Shown here: piece after piece, positions 54,434 through 63,526 of the stretch
Layout of the letters: each line of letters opens with the position of its first letter
Numbering within the stretch: position 1 is the first letter of the stretch
Assembly: GCA_039915945.1 (NCBI GenBank)
Contig: JBDSMH010000213.1
Coordinates: forward strand, 1 to 64,000
Direction of reading: 5' to 3'
DNA: 64,000 nucleotides
Source: DATLFA01 sp039915945
Lineage (GTDB): Bacteria; Actinomycetota; Acidimicrobiia; Acidimicrobiales; WLNW01
Made by a program: the position numbers and the translations under genes
Notes under the pieces: generated by a model
What the model was told of the DNA's origin: nothing
Database searches by the model: none
The model's input: only the letters and a program-made list of their open reading frames with translations

Positions 54434-55975
54434 CTACGAGCCGTAGCGGGCGCGGAGTTCGTGTTTGAGCACCTTGCCCGCGGCGTTGCGCGGCAACGCG
54501 TCGACGATCTCCAGCTGTTGCGGCAGCTTGCGGGTGATGAGCTTGCGATCGAGTAGATGACGGCGCATCTCGTCCATCGTGAGCGGCGCGACGTCGGGAA
54601 CACACGCCACCACCGCGCACACGCGCTCGCCGCTTGCTGCGTCGGATAACCCGATGACCGCAACGTCGCTGACCTTGTCGTGTTCGTAGAGGAGGTCTTC
54701 GACCTCTTTCGCGCTGATGTTCTCGCCCTTGCGGATGATGACGTCCTTCAGGCGGCCGGTGATGACGACATAGCCGTCGGTGTCGAGATGTCCGATGTCG
54801 CCCGTGCGAAAGAAGCCGTTCTCGTCGAACGCCGCGGCGGTGAGCGCCGCGTCGACGTAGCCCACGAACATGTGTGGACCCCGCACCCGCAACTCTCCAT
54901 CGACGCCCGGCGCCAGTACGGCACCGTCGTCGCCGATGGCCACGATCTCCATGCCGTCGGCGGCGCGACCCTCGGTGTGGGCCAGCTTGTCGGGTGGATC
55001 CCACACCGCCGACATGCCGAGCATCGCGCCTTCGGTGAGCCCGTAGCCGGCGACGATGCCCACACCGCCCACCTCGCGCACGAGGTCGTAGTGCAACTGC
55101 GGCGGCTTGGGTGCTGCGCCACCCGGATACGCGCGCACGTGGGGGAACAGCGGGATATCGGGTTGCGCGCGTTGCGCGGCGAGATACGCCAGATGAAATG
55201 CGGTCGTCACCCCGGCGAGGGTCACTCCTTCACGGCTGAGCGTGGGTATGGCGTCGGGGTCGTTGAACGACTCGATGAGGATGATGCGGCATCCGCTCAT
55301 CAGGGTCGCCATCAACCAATTGATGCCGCCGAGGTGTGCGAACGGAAACGCCAACGCGCTGCGATCCGCGGGGGTGATCGCAAGGCGATGGCACATCGAG
55401 TGGGTCATCGCCGCGACCGACGAATGCCGGTGCATCGCGCCCTTGGGGTCGGCGGTCGTGCCCGACGTGTACATGATCCACGCCACGCGTTCGGTGTCGG
55501 TGGGTGGTGGTGGCAGGGTTGCCGGATCGCCCGCCGGTAGTGGCTGATCGCGTTGGACGATCACGATGTTGTCGCAGAATTGGCGCACCAGCGCGGCGTA
55601 GTCGTACCCGCGCCAATGCCCCGGCACGATGAACCACTTCGTACGCAACTGCGCCGCGATGAAACCGACCTCGCGCTCGCGATAGATGTTGAGCATCGGG
55701 TTCTGGATCGTGCCGAGTCGGTCGAGCGCTCCCGTGACGATGGTGGCTTCGATCCACGTGGGCAAGATCCACGACACAACGTCGCCCGACTGCACCCCCA
55801 TAGCCGCGAGGCCCGCCGCGGTCTCGAGCACGCGCCGGCGATAGTCGCCGAACGTGATGCTGCGGCGGATCTCGTCGACCGCCATGACGAGATCGGGCGT
55901 GGCGGCGGCCCGACGCTCGATGAGATCCCACAGCGAGGTCCCGCGCTCATACGCGTCGGGCTCGGGGCGGGTCAT
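54434..55975 (-). CDS. AMP-dependent acyl-CoA synthetase/ligase
   Basis: The enzyme activates a carboxylic acid to an acyl-AMP and then to acyl-CoA. The 513-residue protein has the P-loop MYTSGTTADPKGAMHRH, GYGLTEGAMLG, FFRTGDIGHLDTDGYVVITG, RLKDVIIRKGENISAKEVED, and a late lysine in LPRNAAGKVLKHELRARY. The ATG at 55975 overlaps the acyl-CoA dehydrogenase stop as ATGA; the longer open frame upstream is that gene read out of frame. Substrate is unknown, but it is the last gene of a coupled catabolic operon. Confidence 0.92.
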   Translation of the reverse strand: MTRPEPDAYERGTSLWDLIERRAAATPDLVMAVDEIRRSITFGDYRRRVLETAAGLAAMGVQSGDVVSWILPTWIEATIVTGALDRLGTIQNPMLNIYREREVGFIAAQLRTKWFIVPGHWRGYDYAALVRQFCDNIVIVQRDQPLPAGDPATLPPPPTDTERVAWIMYTSGTTADPKGAMHRHSSVAAMTHSMCHRLAITPADRSALAFPFAHLGGINWLMATLMSGCRIILIESFNDPDAIPTLSREGVTLAGVTTAFHLAYLAAQRAQPDIPLFPHVRAYPGGAAPKPPQLHYDLVREVGGVGIVAGYGLTEGAMLGMSAVWDPPDKLAHTEGRAADGMEIVAIGDDGAVLAPGVDGELRVRGPHMFVGYVDAALTAAAFDENGFFRTGDIGHLDTDGYVVITGRLKDVIIRKGENISAKEVEDLLYEHDKVSDVAVIGLSDAASGERVCAVVACVPDVAPLTMDEMRRHLLDRKLITRKLPQQLEIVDALPRNAAGKVLKHELRARYGS

Positions 55976-57171
55976 CGGGGCAGGCCCAGCACTCGCTCCG
56001 CGACGATGTTGCGTTGGATCTCCGACGTGCCGCCGTAGATCGACTGCGACAGCGAGAAGAAGAACGACGACTGCATGGGGCTGACGGGGTAGTGGTAGAT
56101 CGGCTCGCGGCGCCCGAGACCGACGGCCGCGCGACGTTCGTCGTCGGGTTTGCCGGTGAGGATCTGCCCCGCGGGACCGAGCAGCCCGATGGCCAGGTTC
56201 TGCGCAACCTTGTCGTAGTCGGTCCAATACAGCTTGTTCATGGCCTCGAGTGCGGCCGTCTCGCGCGTGTGTCGGTTGTGCACGACCGCCGTGAGGATGC
56301 GCAGGCTCGACATGCGCAGGATCTCGACTTTGCTCCACGCCCACGCCAACTGTTGGCGCACGATCGGGTCGCTCGTACGCCCCTGCGCCTTGGCGCTGAC
56401 GATCATGTCCTCGAGTTCGCTCTTCAGGCGTTCGTAGCTCGACGCCGCGCTGGTGCCGCGCTCGAACCCGAGCGTCGTCATCGCCACCTTCCATCCGTTG
56501 CCGATGCCGCCCACCACGTTGGTATCGGGACAACGCGCCCCTTTGATCTCGACGCGGTTGAAGCCTCTGGTGCCGTCGGGCTGGGGGAGCGCGATGACTT
56601 CGATGCCCGGTTGGCGCATCGGGAGCAAGAAGAACGTGATGCCCGCATGGCGCGGAGTGATCTCGGCATCGGTGCGAGCGAGCAGGATCATGTAGTCGGA
56701 GTCTTCGGCTTCGCTCGTCCAGATCTTCGTTCCATCGATGATCCAGTCATCGCCCGAGCGAACAGCACTGGTTTGCAGCGAGGCAAGGTCGGAGCCGGCG
56801 TCGGGCTCGCTGAACCCTTGGCACCACACGATCTCACCTTTGAGGATGCGCGGCAAGAACTCGTGCTTCTGCTCCTCGGTTCCCCATTGCAAGAGTGTGG
56901 GACCGACGAGGATCTCGCCCAGCGACGACACCCGCATCGGTGCCTTCGCCCGTGCGAACTCTTCGTTCAACACCACCTGGTCGATGACCGACAGCCCGCG
57001 GCCGCCGTACTCCTTGGGCCACGACGCGCAGACGAAACCGCCCTCGAAGAGCTTGCCCGTCCACTCGGCGAGAAACGCCTCGCGGTCGGTGGTCTGGGGA
57101 AGGTTGTCGCGTATCCACGTCCGCACTTCTTGTCCGAATGCAACCGCTTCAGGAGGGTATCGAGCGTCCAT
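55972..57171 (-). CDS. Acyl-CoA dehydrogenase
   Basis: A flavoprotein that would make a trans-2-enoyl-CoA. The 399-residue protein has CASWPKEYGGRGLSVIDQVV, WCQGFSEPDAGSDLASLQTS, DGTKIWTSEAEDSDYMILLA, MTTLGFERGTSAASSYERLK and a late QSIYGGTSEIQRNIVAERVLG. The catalytic base is not clear by eye; the pattern is of the sterol/short-chain FadE branch in actinomycetes. It is coupled to the ligase and its start overlaps the LLM gene by 23 bp. Confidence 0.92.
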   Translation of the reverse strand: MDARYPPEAVAFGQEVRTWIRDNLPQTTDREAFLAEWTGKLFEGGFVCASWPKEYGGRGLSVIDQVVLNEEFARAKAPMRVSSLGEILVGPTLLQWGTEEQKHEFLPRILKGEIVWCQGFSEPDAGSDLASLQTSAVRSGDDWIIDGTKIWTSEAEDSDYMILLARTDAEITPRHAGITFFLLPMRQPGIEVIALPQPDGTRGFNRVEIKGARCPDTNVVGGIGNGWKVAMTTLGFERGTSAASSYERLKSELEDMIVSAKAQGRTSDPIVRQQLAWAWSKVEILRMSSLRILTAVVHNRHTRETAALEAMNKLYWTDYDKVAQNLAIGLLGPAGQILTGKPDDERRAAVGLGRREPIYHYPVSPMQSSFFFSLSQSIYGGTSEIQRNIVAERVLGLPR

Positions 57172-58093
57172 CGCTTCGGAAGCTAGTCGGCAACACCCGC
57201 AGCGTCGCAGCCAGATCGCCGATACCGGGCAACACCTCGTACAACAAGGTCGTGACGCCCGCGGTAACGAACCGTTCGAGTTGTGCGCGGCACTCCTCGG
57301 GCGAACCGATGACCACCAGATCGCGTATCAGTTGCTCGGGCGCATCGTCGATGTTGGTACCCATGCGGTCGAGTAGATCGCCCCGGCCGAGTCCGAGGTG
57401 ATAGCGAGCATAGGTCGGTGTCAGCAGGTACCGACCGACGCGGCGGCGCGCGACCGTGAGCGCACGTTCGGTCTCGGCGCGGCCATCGACAACACACACG
57501 GTCACCCATGCGATGACCGCGAACTCGCGGCGCAGCGGAGCGACTTGTTCGAGCAACGGGGCGACGTCGTCCGCGCTGAGTGAGGTCAGGACGACGCCGT
57601 CGCCTTCGCGGCCGGCAAGGCGCAACATCTGCGGTTGCAGTGCACCGATCGCCAGCGCCGGCGCCGGGTCGGGCACCAGACCCAGCCGGAACCCGCCGTC
57701 GACCCGTTCGCCGGCAAGCGCACGTCGCAGGTAGCGAACCGTGTCTCGAACGCGCGCCAGCGGTTCGGTGAACGAGATGCTGTTCCACCCCTCGACGATC
57801 GCCGGTGACGAGGCGCCGAGGCCGATCGTGACCCGGCCGGGGGCGGCCGAGGCGAGCGCGGCCGCGGTCTGCGCCAGCAACGCACGGCCGCGGGTGTACA
57901 CCGGAACGATCGCGGTGCCCAGCGCCAGCCGAGGCTCGGCGGCTGCGACGATCGCGAGCGGACCGATGCCGTCCGCGCGGTCACTTTCTCCCGCCCAGAA
58001 GTCGCTGTAGCCGACGTCGGCCAACTCGACCGCGAACGAGGGGAGATCACTGAGTGCGACGGCGTGCGGAGCGATGACGCCGACGCGCGTCAC
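57149..58093 (-). CDS. LLM-class (luciferase-like), probably F420-dependent oxidoreductase
   Basis: A 314-residue protein of the luciferase-like TIM-barrel family. It has the first strand RVGVIAPH, SDFWAGESDRADGIGPLAIV, LALGTAIVPVYTRGRALLAQ, and LASAAPGRVTIGLGASSP, with YEVLPGIGDL near the end. Members use either FMNH2 or coenzyme F420; with cofD and cofE in this genome and the actinomycete setting, F420 is the likelier choice. It is GTGA-coupled to the isochorismatase-like gene. Substrate unknown. Confidence 0.88.
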   Translation of the reverse strand: MTRVGVIAPHAVALSDLPSFAVELADVGYSDFWAGESDRADGIGPLAIVAAAEPRLALGTAIVPVYTRGRALLAQTAAALASAAPGRVTIGLGASSPAIVEGWNSISFTEPLARVRDTVRYLRRALAGERVDGGFRLGLVPDPAPALAIGALQPQMLRLAGREGDGVVLTSLSADDVAPLLEQVAPLRREFAVIAWVTVCVVDGRAETERALTVARRRVGRYLLTPTYARYHLGLGRGDLLDRMGTNIDDAPEQLIRDLVVIGSPEECRAQLERFVTAGVTTLLYEVLPGIGDLAATLRVLPTSFRSDGRSIPS

Positions 58094-58785
58094 GCCGCGT
58101 TGCTCGACGCGCTCGCCGCCGGATTTGCGGTCCAGCGCTGCTCGATGTCGGCCACGGAGACGACGGTGCCGAACGAAAGGTCGAGCTTGCTCAGCGCGTT
58201 GGCATGCCGCGCTGCCTCGTAGTCACCGCACGCGTCACGCGCGATGACGACGTAGTAGTCGAGCATGAAGCCGTCACGAATGGTCGATTCGACACAGCCG
58301 GTCGTCGCCACGCCACAAACGACGATGGTCTGTACGCCATTGCTGCGCAGCAATTGGTCGAGCCGAGTGCCGATGAACGCGCTGTAGCGATGCTTGTCGA
58401 GAACGAACTCCTTCGCGCGGCCTTCGGGGCGGAGGTCGCCATAGAAGTCGGCACCCCAGGTGCCCTCCATCACGCACGGCGGACGCTCGTGTCCGTGGTT
58501 GCGGCGGTACTGGGCGTAGAGCGCGGGCGACAGGTACTTGTCGTCGCCGAGCATGCGGACGAATACGGTCATCGCACCGGCCCGGCGAGCCGCGTCGAGC
58601 AGTGCCTTCGATCGATCGAGCACCGAGTCGATACCCGTGTCGCCCATGAAGCCCGGCACCTGTTGCTGAGCGACCCATCCGTCGGCGTGGACGAAGTCAT
58701 TCTGCAGATCGACCATGATGAGCGCCGCACGCGCCGGGTCGGCTTGATCGATCCAATCGAATAACACCTCGGTGCGGTCGAGCAC
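58090..58785 (-). CDS. Isochorismatase-like cysteine hydrolase
   Basis: A 231-residue hydrolase with the triad expected in the family: Asp in ALIMVDLQNDFVHADG, Lys in FVLDKHRYSAFIGT, and Cys in VVCGVATTGCVESTIRDG. Such enzymes cut isochorismate, nicotinamide or other small amides. GGAGG 4 bases before the GTG at 58785 supports this start, and the longer open frame upstream overlaps the dioxygenase gene. First gene of the coupled minus-strand operon; an N-carbamoyl or amide substrate is possible. Confidence 0.9.
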   Translation of the reverse strand: MLDRTEVLFDWIDQADPARAALIMVDLQNDFVHADGWVAQQQVPGFMGDTGIDSVLDRSKALLDAARRAGAMTVFVRMLGDDKYLSPALYAQYRRNHGHERPPCVMEGTWGADFYGDLRPEGRAKEFVLDKHRYSAFIGTRLDQLLRSNGVQTIVVCGVATTGCVESTIRDGFMLDYYVVIARDACGDYEAARHANALSKLDLSFGTVVSVADIEQRWTANPAASASSNAA

Positions 58786-58830
58786 GGTTCCTCCCGGGAT
58801 CAATTGAGATGACAGCGATAGTGTGCGGCC

Positions 58831-59688
58831 ATGACGAAGTCTGCCATCTCGGTCGAGGTCCGGCCGCTCACCGCGACCTGTGGTGCAGAGATCCACGGAG
58901 TCGATCTCTCGCACCCCATCGACGACGCGACCTACCTCGAGGTTCGCCGCGCCGTGCTCGACTACGGAGCGATCTTCTTCCGCGACCAAGCGATCGATGA
59001 CCTCGCGCAGAACCGGTTTGCCAGCCGCTTCGGTGAACCCGACATTTTTCCCTTCGGCGAGCGTCCGACCGCCGAAGCGCCCGCGGTGCACGTGATCGAC
59101 TTCGACGGGGCCACCGACGCCGAAGGCAAAGGTGCCGACACGTGGCACGCCGATGTGACGTTCATTCCCACGCCGCCGTTGGGCACCGTGTTGCGCGCTG
59201 TCGTGCTGCCTCCCTATGGCGGCGACACGTGCTTCGCCAACATGAGCGCTGCGTACGACGCGTTGTCGGCGCCGTTGCGCGAGATGCTCGACGGCCTCAC
59301 GGCGCTACACGATTACCGGGTCTTCGCGCCCAAGCTCTTCCGCACCGATCCCGTCAACGGTCCGAGCAAGCTCGAAGAGCGGGCCAAGGTCAATCCGCCG
59401 GTCGAGCACCCTGTGGTGCGTACACATCCCGACTCGGGTCGCAAGGTCCTGTTCGTCAACCGCAACTACACCTCGCGGATCGTCGGTTTGACCGAGCGCG
59501 AGAACGAAATGTTGTTGCCCTACCTGTTCGATCACGCGCGTGATCCGATGTTCCAGTGCCGGTTCCAGTGGCGGCCGGGTTCGGTCGCGTTCTGGGACAA
59601 CCGCCTCGTGCAGCACTACGCCGTCGCCGACTACACGGCGCGGCGGCGTATGCATCGCGTCGTCATCAAGGGCGACAAGCCGTACTGA
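58831..59688 (+). CDS. TauD/TfdA-family Fe(II)/2-oxoglutarate dioxygenase
   Basis: A 285-residue oxygenase with the metal triad from DTWHADVTF (His and Asp) and the distal His in NRLVQHYAVADY, and the 2-oxoglutarate Arg in the final YTARRRMHRVVIKGD. RNYTSRIVGLTERENEMLLP is the usual inner strand. Relatives attack taurine, alkyl sulfates, phenoxyacetates and other C-X bonds. It is divergent from the isochorismatase-like gene by 45 bp, which suggests shared control and one catabolic pathway. Confidence 0.93.
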   Translation: MTKSAISVEVRPLTATCGAEIHGVDLSHPIDDATYLEVRRAVLDYGAIFFRDQAIDDLAQNRFASRFGEPDIFPFGERPTAEAPAVHVIDFDGATDAEGKGADTWHADVTFIPTPPLGTVLRAVVLPPYGGDTCFANMSAAYDALSAPLREMLDGLTALHDYRVFAPKLFRTDPVNGPSKLEERAKVNPPVEHPVVRTHPDSGRKVLFVNRNYTSRIVGLTERENEMLLPYLFDHARDPMFQCRFQWRPGSVAFWDNRLVQHYAVADYTARRRMHRVVIKGDKPY

Positions 59689-59705
59689 CCACAAAACACT
59701 CCGTT

Positions 59706-59748
59706 CTCGCAGTCAAACGTCGGACCATGTCCGACGATTGACTGCCAG
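59706..59748 (+). repeat. 43-bp palindrome, copy 2 of the dispersed repeat
   Basis: Arms CTCGCAGTCAAACGTCGGAC and GTCCGACGATTGACTGCCAG around CAT; 18 of 20 positions pair. Compared with the copy at 36453, one inner base pair is swapped on both arms (C-G to G-C), so pairing is kept. It begins 18 bp after the dioxygenase stop, as a terminator would, and lies 12 bp left of the inverted repeat at 59761. Confidence 0.85.
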
Positions 59749-59760
59749 TTCGGGGGTGTT

Positions 59761-59791
59761 GGCTAGTGCCCTGACCACAAAGGTTCGCGCG
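59761..59791 (+). repeat. Left 31-bp inverted repeat flanking a membrane-protein gene
   Basis: GGCTAGTGCCCTGACCACA followed by 4 variable bases and TTCGCGCG. The reverse complement recurs at 60556-60586 with 28 of 31 bases the same, the outer 19 without mismatch. No target-site duplication is visible outside the pair. Confidence 0.85.
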
Positions 59792-59876
59792 TTTGGGTCA
59801 TGCGGCTTATTTGGCGGGTCGTTTCGCTACGCGCGATGGCGGTGACTATCGTGCGCGCTACTTGCTCGGGGCAAGG

Positions 59877-59893
59877 AAACCCTTTTTGGGTTT
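59877..59893 (+). other. Leader hairpin before the membrane-protein gene
   Basis: AAACCC-TTTTT-GGGTTT forms a 6-bp stem just before the purine-rich GGGGG at 59900-59904 and the ATG at 59914. A second small stem (CTTGC ... GCAAG, 59861-59875) precedes it. These may tune translation of the gene. Confidence 0.45.
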
Positions 59894-59913
59894 ATGCAAG
59901 GGGGTAGACAGAG

Positions 59914-60555
59914 ATGAAATCCGGACGTTTGGAGCGTCTTCTTCCGCTGACGGGCGCAGTGTTCGCGGTGTTCTTCGCCGCCGCCTTCCTCATTTCCGGT
60001 GAACCGGTCGACGTCGACGCCTCTGGTGCCGAAGTCATCGCCAAATACGACGACGAAGCGAAGGCCTACATTCTGCTCATTCTGCTGCTGATCGCCGCGG
60101 TGGGATTGATGTTCTTCGCTGGAGTGTTGCGCTCTCGTCTGCGCGAGGCCGGCTGGGAACCCATCGCCACAACTGCATTCGGCGGCGCGGTGGTGACGTC
60201 GGTCGCGCTAGGAATCTTCGGCATGATGCAAATTGCGCTCGTCGACGCCTCCGAACTGGGAGAGGAACAGGTGGCCCAGGCGTTGAACATCATCGACAAC
60301 GACAACTTCATGCCCGCCCTCATCGGTATGACCGTGATGTACCTCGCGACGGGATGGCACTGCGTGCGCTCCGGCGTGCTGCCGAAATGGCTCGCATGGC
60401 TGTCAGTCTTCCTGGGCGTTCTCTGCTTTGCCGGCCCCGCGGGATTCATTGCGTTTCTGGCGTTCCCGATTTGGATGTTGATCGTGAGCATCGTCCTCTT
60501 CACGCGGCAAAGCCGAGTGGTAGCTGGACCGTTCGGTCCAACCGCAACCAACTAG
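59914..60555 (+). CDS. Polytopic membrane protein of unknown function inside an inverted-repeat pair
   Basis: I do not recognise the family. The 213-residue protein has a short first loop after the helix at about 9-28 and six or so membrane segments in all (about 9-28, 50-70, 86-108, 131-150, 157-175, 180-200). A conserved-looking outer loop (GEPVDVDASGAEVIAKYDDE) follows helix 1. The stop at 60553-60555 is directly next to the right inverted repeat. Codon use is close to its neighbours, so recent transfer from a distant source is not obvious. Confidence 0.8.
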   Translation: MKSGRLERLLPLTGAVFAVFFAAAFLISGEPVDVDASGAEVIAKYDDEAKAYILLILLLIAAVGLMFFAGVLRSRLREAGWEPIATTAFGGAVVTSVALGIFGMMQIALVDASELGEEQVAQALNIIDNDNFMPALIGMTVMYLATGWHCVRSGVLPKWLAWLSVFLGVLCFAGPAGFIAFLAFPIWMLIVSIVLFTRQSRVVAGPFGPTATN

Positions 60556-60586
60556 CGCGCGAAAGTATGTGGTCAGGGCACTAGCC
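60556..60586 (-). repeat. Right 31-bp inverted repeat flanking a membrane-protein gene
   Basis: Read on the minus strand, the 19-base core GGCTAGTGCCCTGACCACA and the TTCGCGCG block match the copy at 59761-59791. It begins at the first base after the stop of the enclosed gene and ends 17 bp before the MFS gene. Confidence 0.85.
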
Positions 60587-60602
60587 ACGCCGGAAAGGCA
60601 CT

Positions 60603-62036
60603 GTGTACGGTCTGCGCCGGGGCCGAATGAGCAGCACGCGCACTTCTCTCGCATGGATCTCGTCGGCGCTCAGCGCGCTCGTCGTATCCATCAACCTCAC
60701 GGTGATGAGCGTCGCGTTCGACTCGATGCGCCGCGACTTTCCCGGCACCGAACTCAGTGTGATGGGTTGGGTCCTGTCGGTGTACACCATCGTGTTCGGG
60801 GCGCTGTTGGTACCGGCCGGCCGTCTGGCGGATCACCTCGGCCGGCGCACGATCTTCCTGTGGGGATTGGGCATCATGTCGGTGTCGTCCACGCTCGCCG
60901 GCCTCGCCCCGTCGGTGTGGGTGGTGATCTTGGGACGCGTCGGCCAGGGCGCCGCGGCAGCGTGCCTGGTGCCGTCGACGCTCGGACTCTTGCTCGACGC
61001 CGTGCCGAGCGAACAGCGGGTCACGGTCACGGCCTTTTACAGCGTGTTGGCCTCGGTCGGCGGCGTCGCGGGGCCGACAGTCGGCGCGTTGTTGATCCAA
61101 CAGTCCAGTTGGCGGGCGGCGTTCTTCATCGCGCCGGTACTCGCCGTGCTGTCGTGGATCACCGGCTTTCGCTCGTTGCCCGACACCAAGCGCGTCGAGT
61201 CGGGCCCGTTGCCCGACCTGATCGGTGCACTGCTCTTGGTGGTGAGTCTGTCGGCGTTTTCGCTCGGCGTGTTGCAGTCGCGTGATTGGGGCTGGGCCGA
61301 CGAGCGCACCGTCGGCGCGCTCGCGTTCTCCGTCGCGACCGCGGTGTGGTTCTGGCGCCGCTCGAGCGTGCACCCCGTACCGGTGCTGCCGATGAAACTC
61401 ACCCGCATCCGCAGCTTCGCGGTCGCGAACATCGCCTCGCTGCTCTATGGAGGAGCAACGGGCGCGCTTCTGTTCGCCACGGTCTTGTTCTTGCGGGAGG
61501 TGTGGGACTACGACATCGTGCAAGCGGGCCTCGGGCTTCTTCCGTTGGCGATCGCGTCACTGGTCACGGCCTGGCTCGGCGGACGCCTGGGCAATCGTTA
61601 CGGAGAGCGGGCGGTCGCAGTTCCGGGATCGCTGATCGTCGCCGCCGGCATGGGGTGGTTCGCGTGGCGTGTCGGCGCGCATCCCGAGTTCGTGCGCGAG
61701 TGGCTGCCCGGCGGCACGTTGATCGGCCTGGGCATGGGGCTCACGTACCCGATGATCGGGTCCGCCTGCGTGCGCGGTGTCGCGAGGGCCGACTTGTCGG
61801 TGGCAAGCGCGGCGAACCGTATGACCCTGCAAGTCGGCAACGCGGTGGGTATCGCGCTCGTGATCGCGATTCTGGGCGATGCGAAAGGGCATGCGATGCT
61901 CGACCAGATGCGCATCGCGTGGGGGGTCACCGCCGCGTTGGTTCTCGCCGTCGCGCTGACGATGGCTCTGTTGGATCGGCCCGCGCACGTCGTGCGCGTG
62001 ACGGGCCGGAGCGCTCAGGTCGTTGCGTCGCCGTAG
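60603..62036 (+). CDS. MFS transporter, DHA2/EmrB-like
   Basis: A drug-proton antiporter-type exporter of 477 residues with about 14 hydrophobic segments. The MFS signature GRLADHLGRRTIFLWG is between helices 2 and 3, and GPTVGALLIQQSSWRAAFFI is motif C-like. The GTG at 60603 has AAAGG just upstream; an ATG at 60627 is an alternative with a shorter start. Its end overlaps the next MFS gene tail to tail by 22 bp. Substrate unknown. Confidence 0.92.
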   Translation: MYGLRRGRMSSTRTSLAWISSALSALVVSINLTVMSVAFDSMRRDFPGTELSVMGWVLSVYTIVFGALLVPAGRLADHLGRRTIFLWGLGIMSVSSTLAGLAPSVWVVILGRVGQGAAAACLVPSTLGLLLDAVPSEQRVTVTAFYSVLASVGGVAGPTVGALLIQQSSWRAAFFIAPVLAVLSWITGFRSLPDTKRVESGPLPDLIGALLLVVSLSAFSLGVLQSRDWGWADERTVGALAFSVATAVWFWRRSSVHPVPVLPMKLTRIRSFAVANIASLLYGGATGALLFATVLFLREVWDYDIVQAGLGLLPLAIASLVTAWLGGRLGNRYGERAVAVPGSLIVAAGMGWFAWRVGAHPEFVREWLPGGTLIGLGMGLTYPMIGSACVRGVARADLSVASAANRMTLQVGNAVGIALVIAILGDAKGHAMLDQMRIAWGVTAALVLAVALTMALLDRPAHVVRVTGRSAQVVASP

Positions 62037-63454
62037 ATGATCATTGTCGACAACGCCAGCGCGAGCGCTGCCGAAACGCCGGCCGCCCACGCCGAGTTGG
62101 CGAAGCCACCCGCAGACGCGCTCGTACCGATGATAGCGATCAGCAGCGTCTGACCGATGCTCGAGCCGAGTTGGCCGGCCATGCTCAGCACACCGTTGGC
62201 GATGCCCGCGTCGCCGTCGTCGACCGCGTTGGTAACGGCGGTGACCAACCCGGGTCGCCCGTAGCCCACCCCGAACCCGGTCAGCACGATGCTGAGTACC
62301 ACCAACGCGATCGAGTGCTGCAGTACCCCGACCGCGGTGATGGCACAGCCGGCAACCAGCACGGCGTTGCCCGACATCAACACCCAGCGCGTGCCGATGC
62401 TGCGCGCATGCCGGGCCGACATGCTCGCGGCCACCGAGAACGCGGCAGGCCGTAGTCCCGACAGAAGCGCAACCGTGCCGGTGCCGTAACCAAAGACGCG
62501 ATTGAACATGAACACGCCCGACGTCGACAGCCCCATCAACGTGATGTGCAGCAACATATTGGTGGCGACCGGAGCACCCACGTCGCGTCGCGTCAACCAC
62601 GAGGGTCGCAACAGCGGTTCGGTGGCGCGGCGTTCGACGAAGCCGAATGCCACGAGCCCGGCCACGCCGAGGACCGTCGCCACTTGCACCGCGCCATGTT
62701 CGACACCCCAGTCGCCGAGACGATTGAGGGCGAAGAGCAGTCCCACCACCGCGATAGTGAGTGTCGTTGCCCCGGCGACGTCGAAGCGCACGTCGGGTCG
62801 GCGCGGAGTCTCGGGGAGCAGCGGCACCGCGGCGATCACCGCCACGGTGGCGATGGCCGCCTGGCCGATGAACATCGGGCGCCATCCGAGGGAGTCGACC
62901 AATGGCCCGCCGACCACGATCGCGATGACCGGTGACGCCGACAAGACCGTGACGACCTTGCCGAAGGCGCGCGCCCGGTCGGCCGGCGCGACGACGCGCG
63001 CCAAGATGCCGAACGCGGCGGGCGATGTCGATGCACCGGCGAGTTGCGATGCCGTACGCAGCACGATCAGCGACGCCACGTTGGGCGAAAACGCCGTGGC
63101 AAATGCCAGCACGGTGGCCACTGTCCATCCCCAGATGAACACGCGCCGATGACCGTAGAGATCGCCGAGTTTGCCGAACAACGGCATGCTGACGCCGAAT
63201 GCGATCGCCGGCGCGATGTTGACCCAGGCGACGACGCTCGTGCGGCTGTGGAGATCTTCGGAGATCGTCGGCAGCGCCGCGACCAACAACATGTTCGCGA
63301 ACGAACTCGCCGCGACGCCCGCCATGATGACGAACATGACTGCGGACTCGTAACGGGGATGGCTCTCGATCGCCGCCCGGTCACGGCCCCGCACGACGTG
63401 ACGAAGTGGGGGAGCCTCCACCGCGACATCCCCCGGTGCTCTCACCGGGCCCAT
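62015..63454 (-). CDS. MFS transporter, DHA2/EmrB-like
   Basis: A 479-residue exporter-type protein, again with about 14 hydrophobic segments. FGKLGDLYGHRRVFIWGW is the MFS loop, and SPVIAIVVGGPLVDSLGWRPMF the motif C-like stretch. The ATG at 63454 is used; a longer in-frame reading runs over the divergent kinase-like gene and lacks family features. The message may be short-leadered or leaderless. It is convergent with the other MFS gene, and they are not recent twins by eye. Confidence 0.91.
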   Translation of the reverse strand: MGPVRAPGDVAVEAPPLRHVVRGRDRAAIESHPRYESAVMFVIMAGVAASSFANMLLVAALPTISEDLHSRTSVVAWVNIAPAIAFGVSMPLFGKLGDLYGHRRVFIWGWTVATVLAFATAFSPNVASLIVLRTASQLAGASTSPAAFGILARVVAPADRARAFGKVVTVLSASPVIAIVVGGPLVDSLGWRPMFIGQAAIATVAVIAAVPLLPETPRRPDVRFDVAGATTLTIAVVGLLFALNRLGDWGVEHGAVQVATVLGVAGLVAFGFVERRATEPLLRPSWLTRRDVGAPVATNMLLHITLMGLSTSGVFMFNRVFGYGTGTVALLSGLRPAAFSVAASMSARHARSIGTRWVLMSGNAVLVAGCAITAVGVLQHSIALVVLSIVLTGFGVGYGRPGLVTAVTNAVDDGDAGIANGVLSMAGQLGSSIGQTLLIAIIGTSASAGGFANSAWAAGVSAALALALSTMIIYGDATT

Positions 63455-63526
63455 CGTAAACAGTGCGTGGCGAAGAGACCGTGGTGGAGAGTGCGTGGCG
63501 GAGTGAGCACAGAGTAGACAAAGGGC

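Noticed and set aside
60569..61285. Plus-strand Arg/His-rich open frame in the first MFS gene.
   Set aside because: It is out of frame with a clear 14-helix transporter and has no family features.
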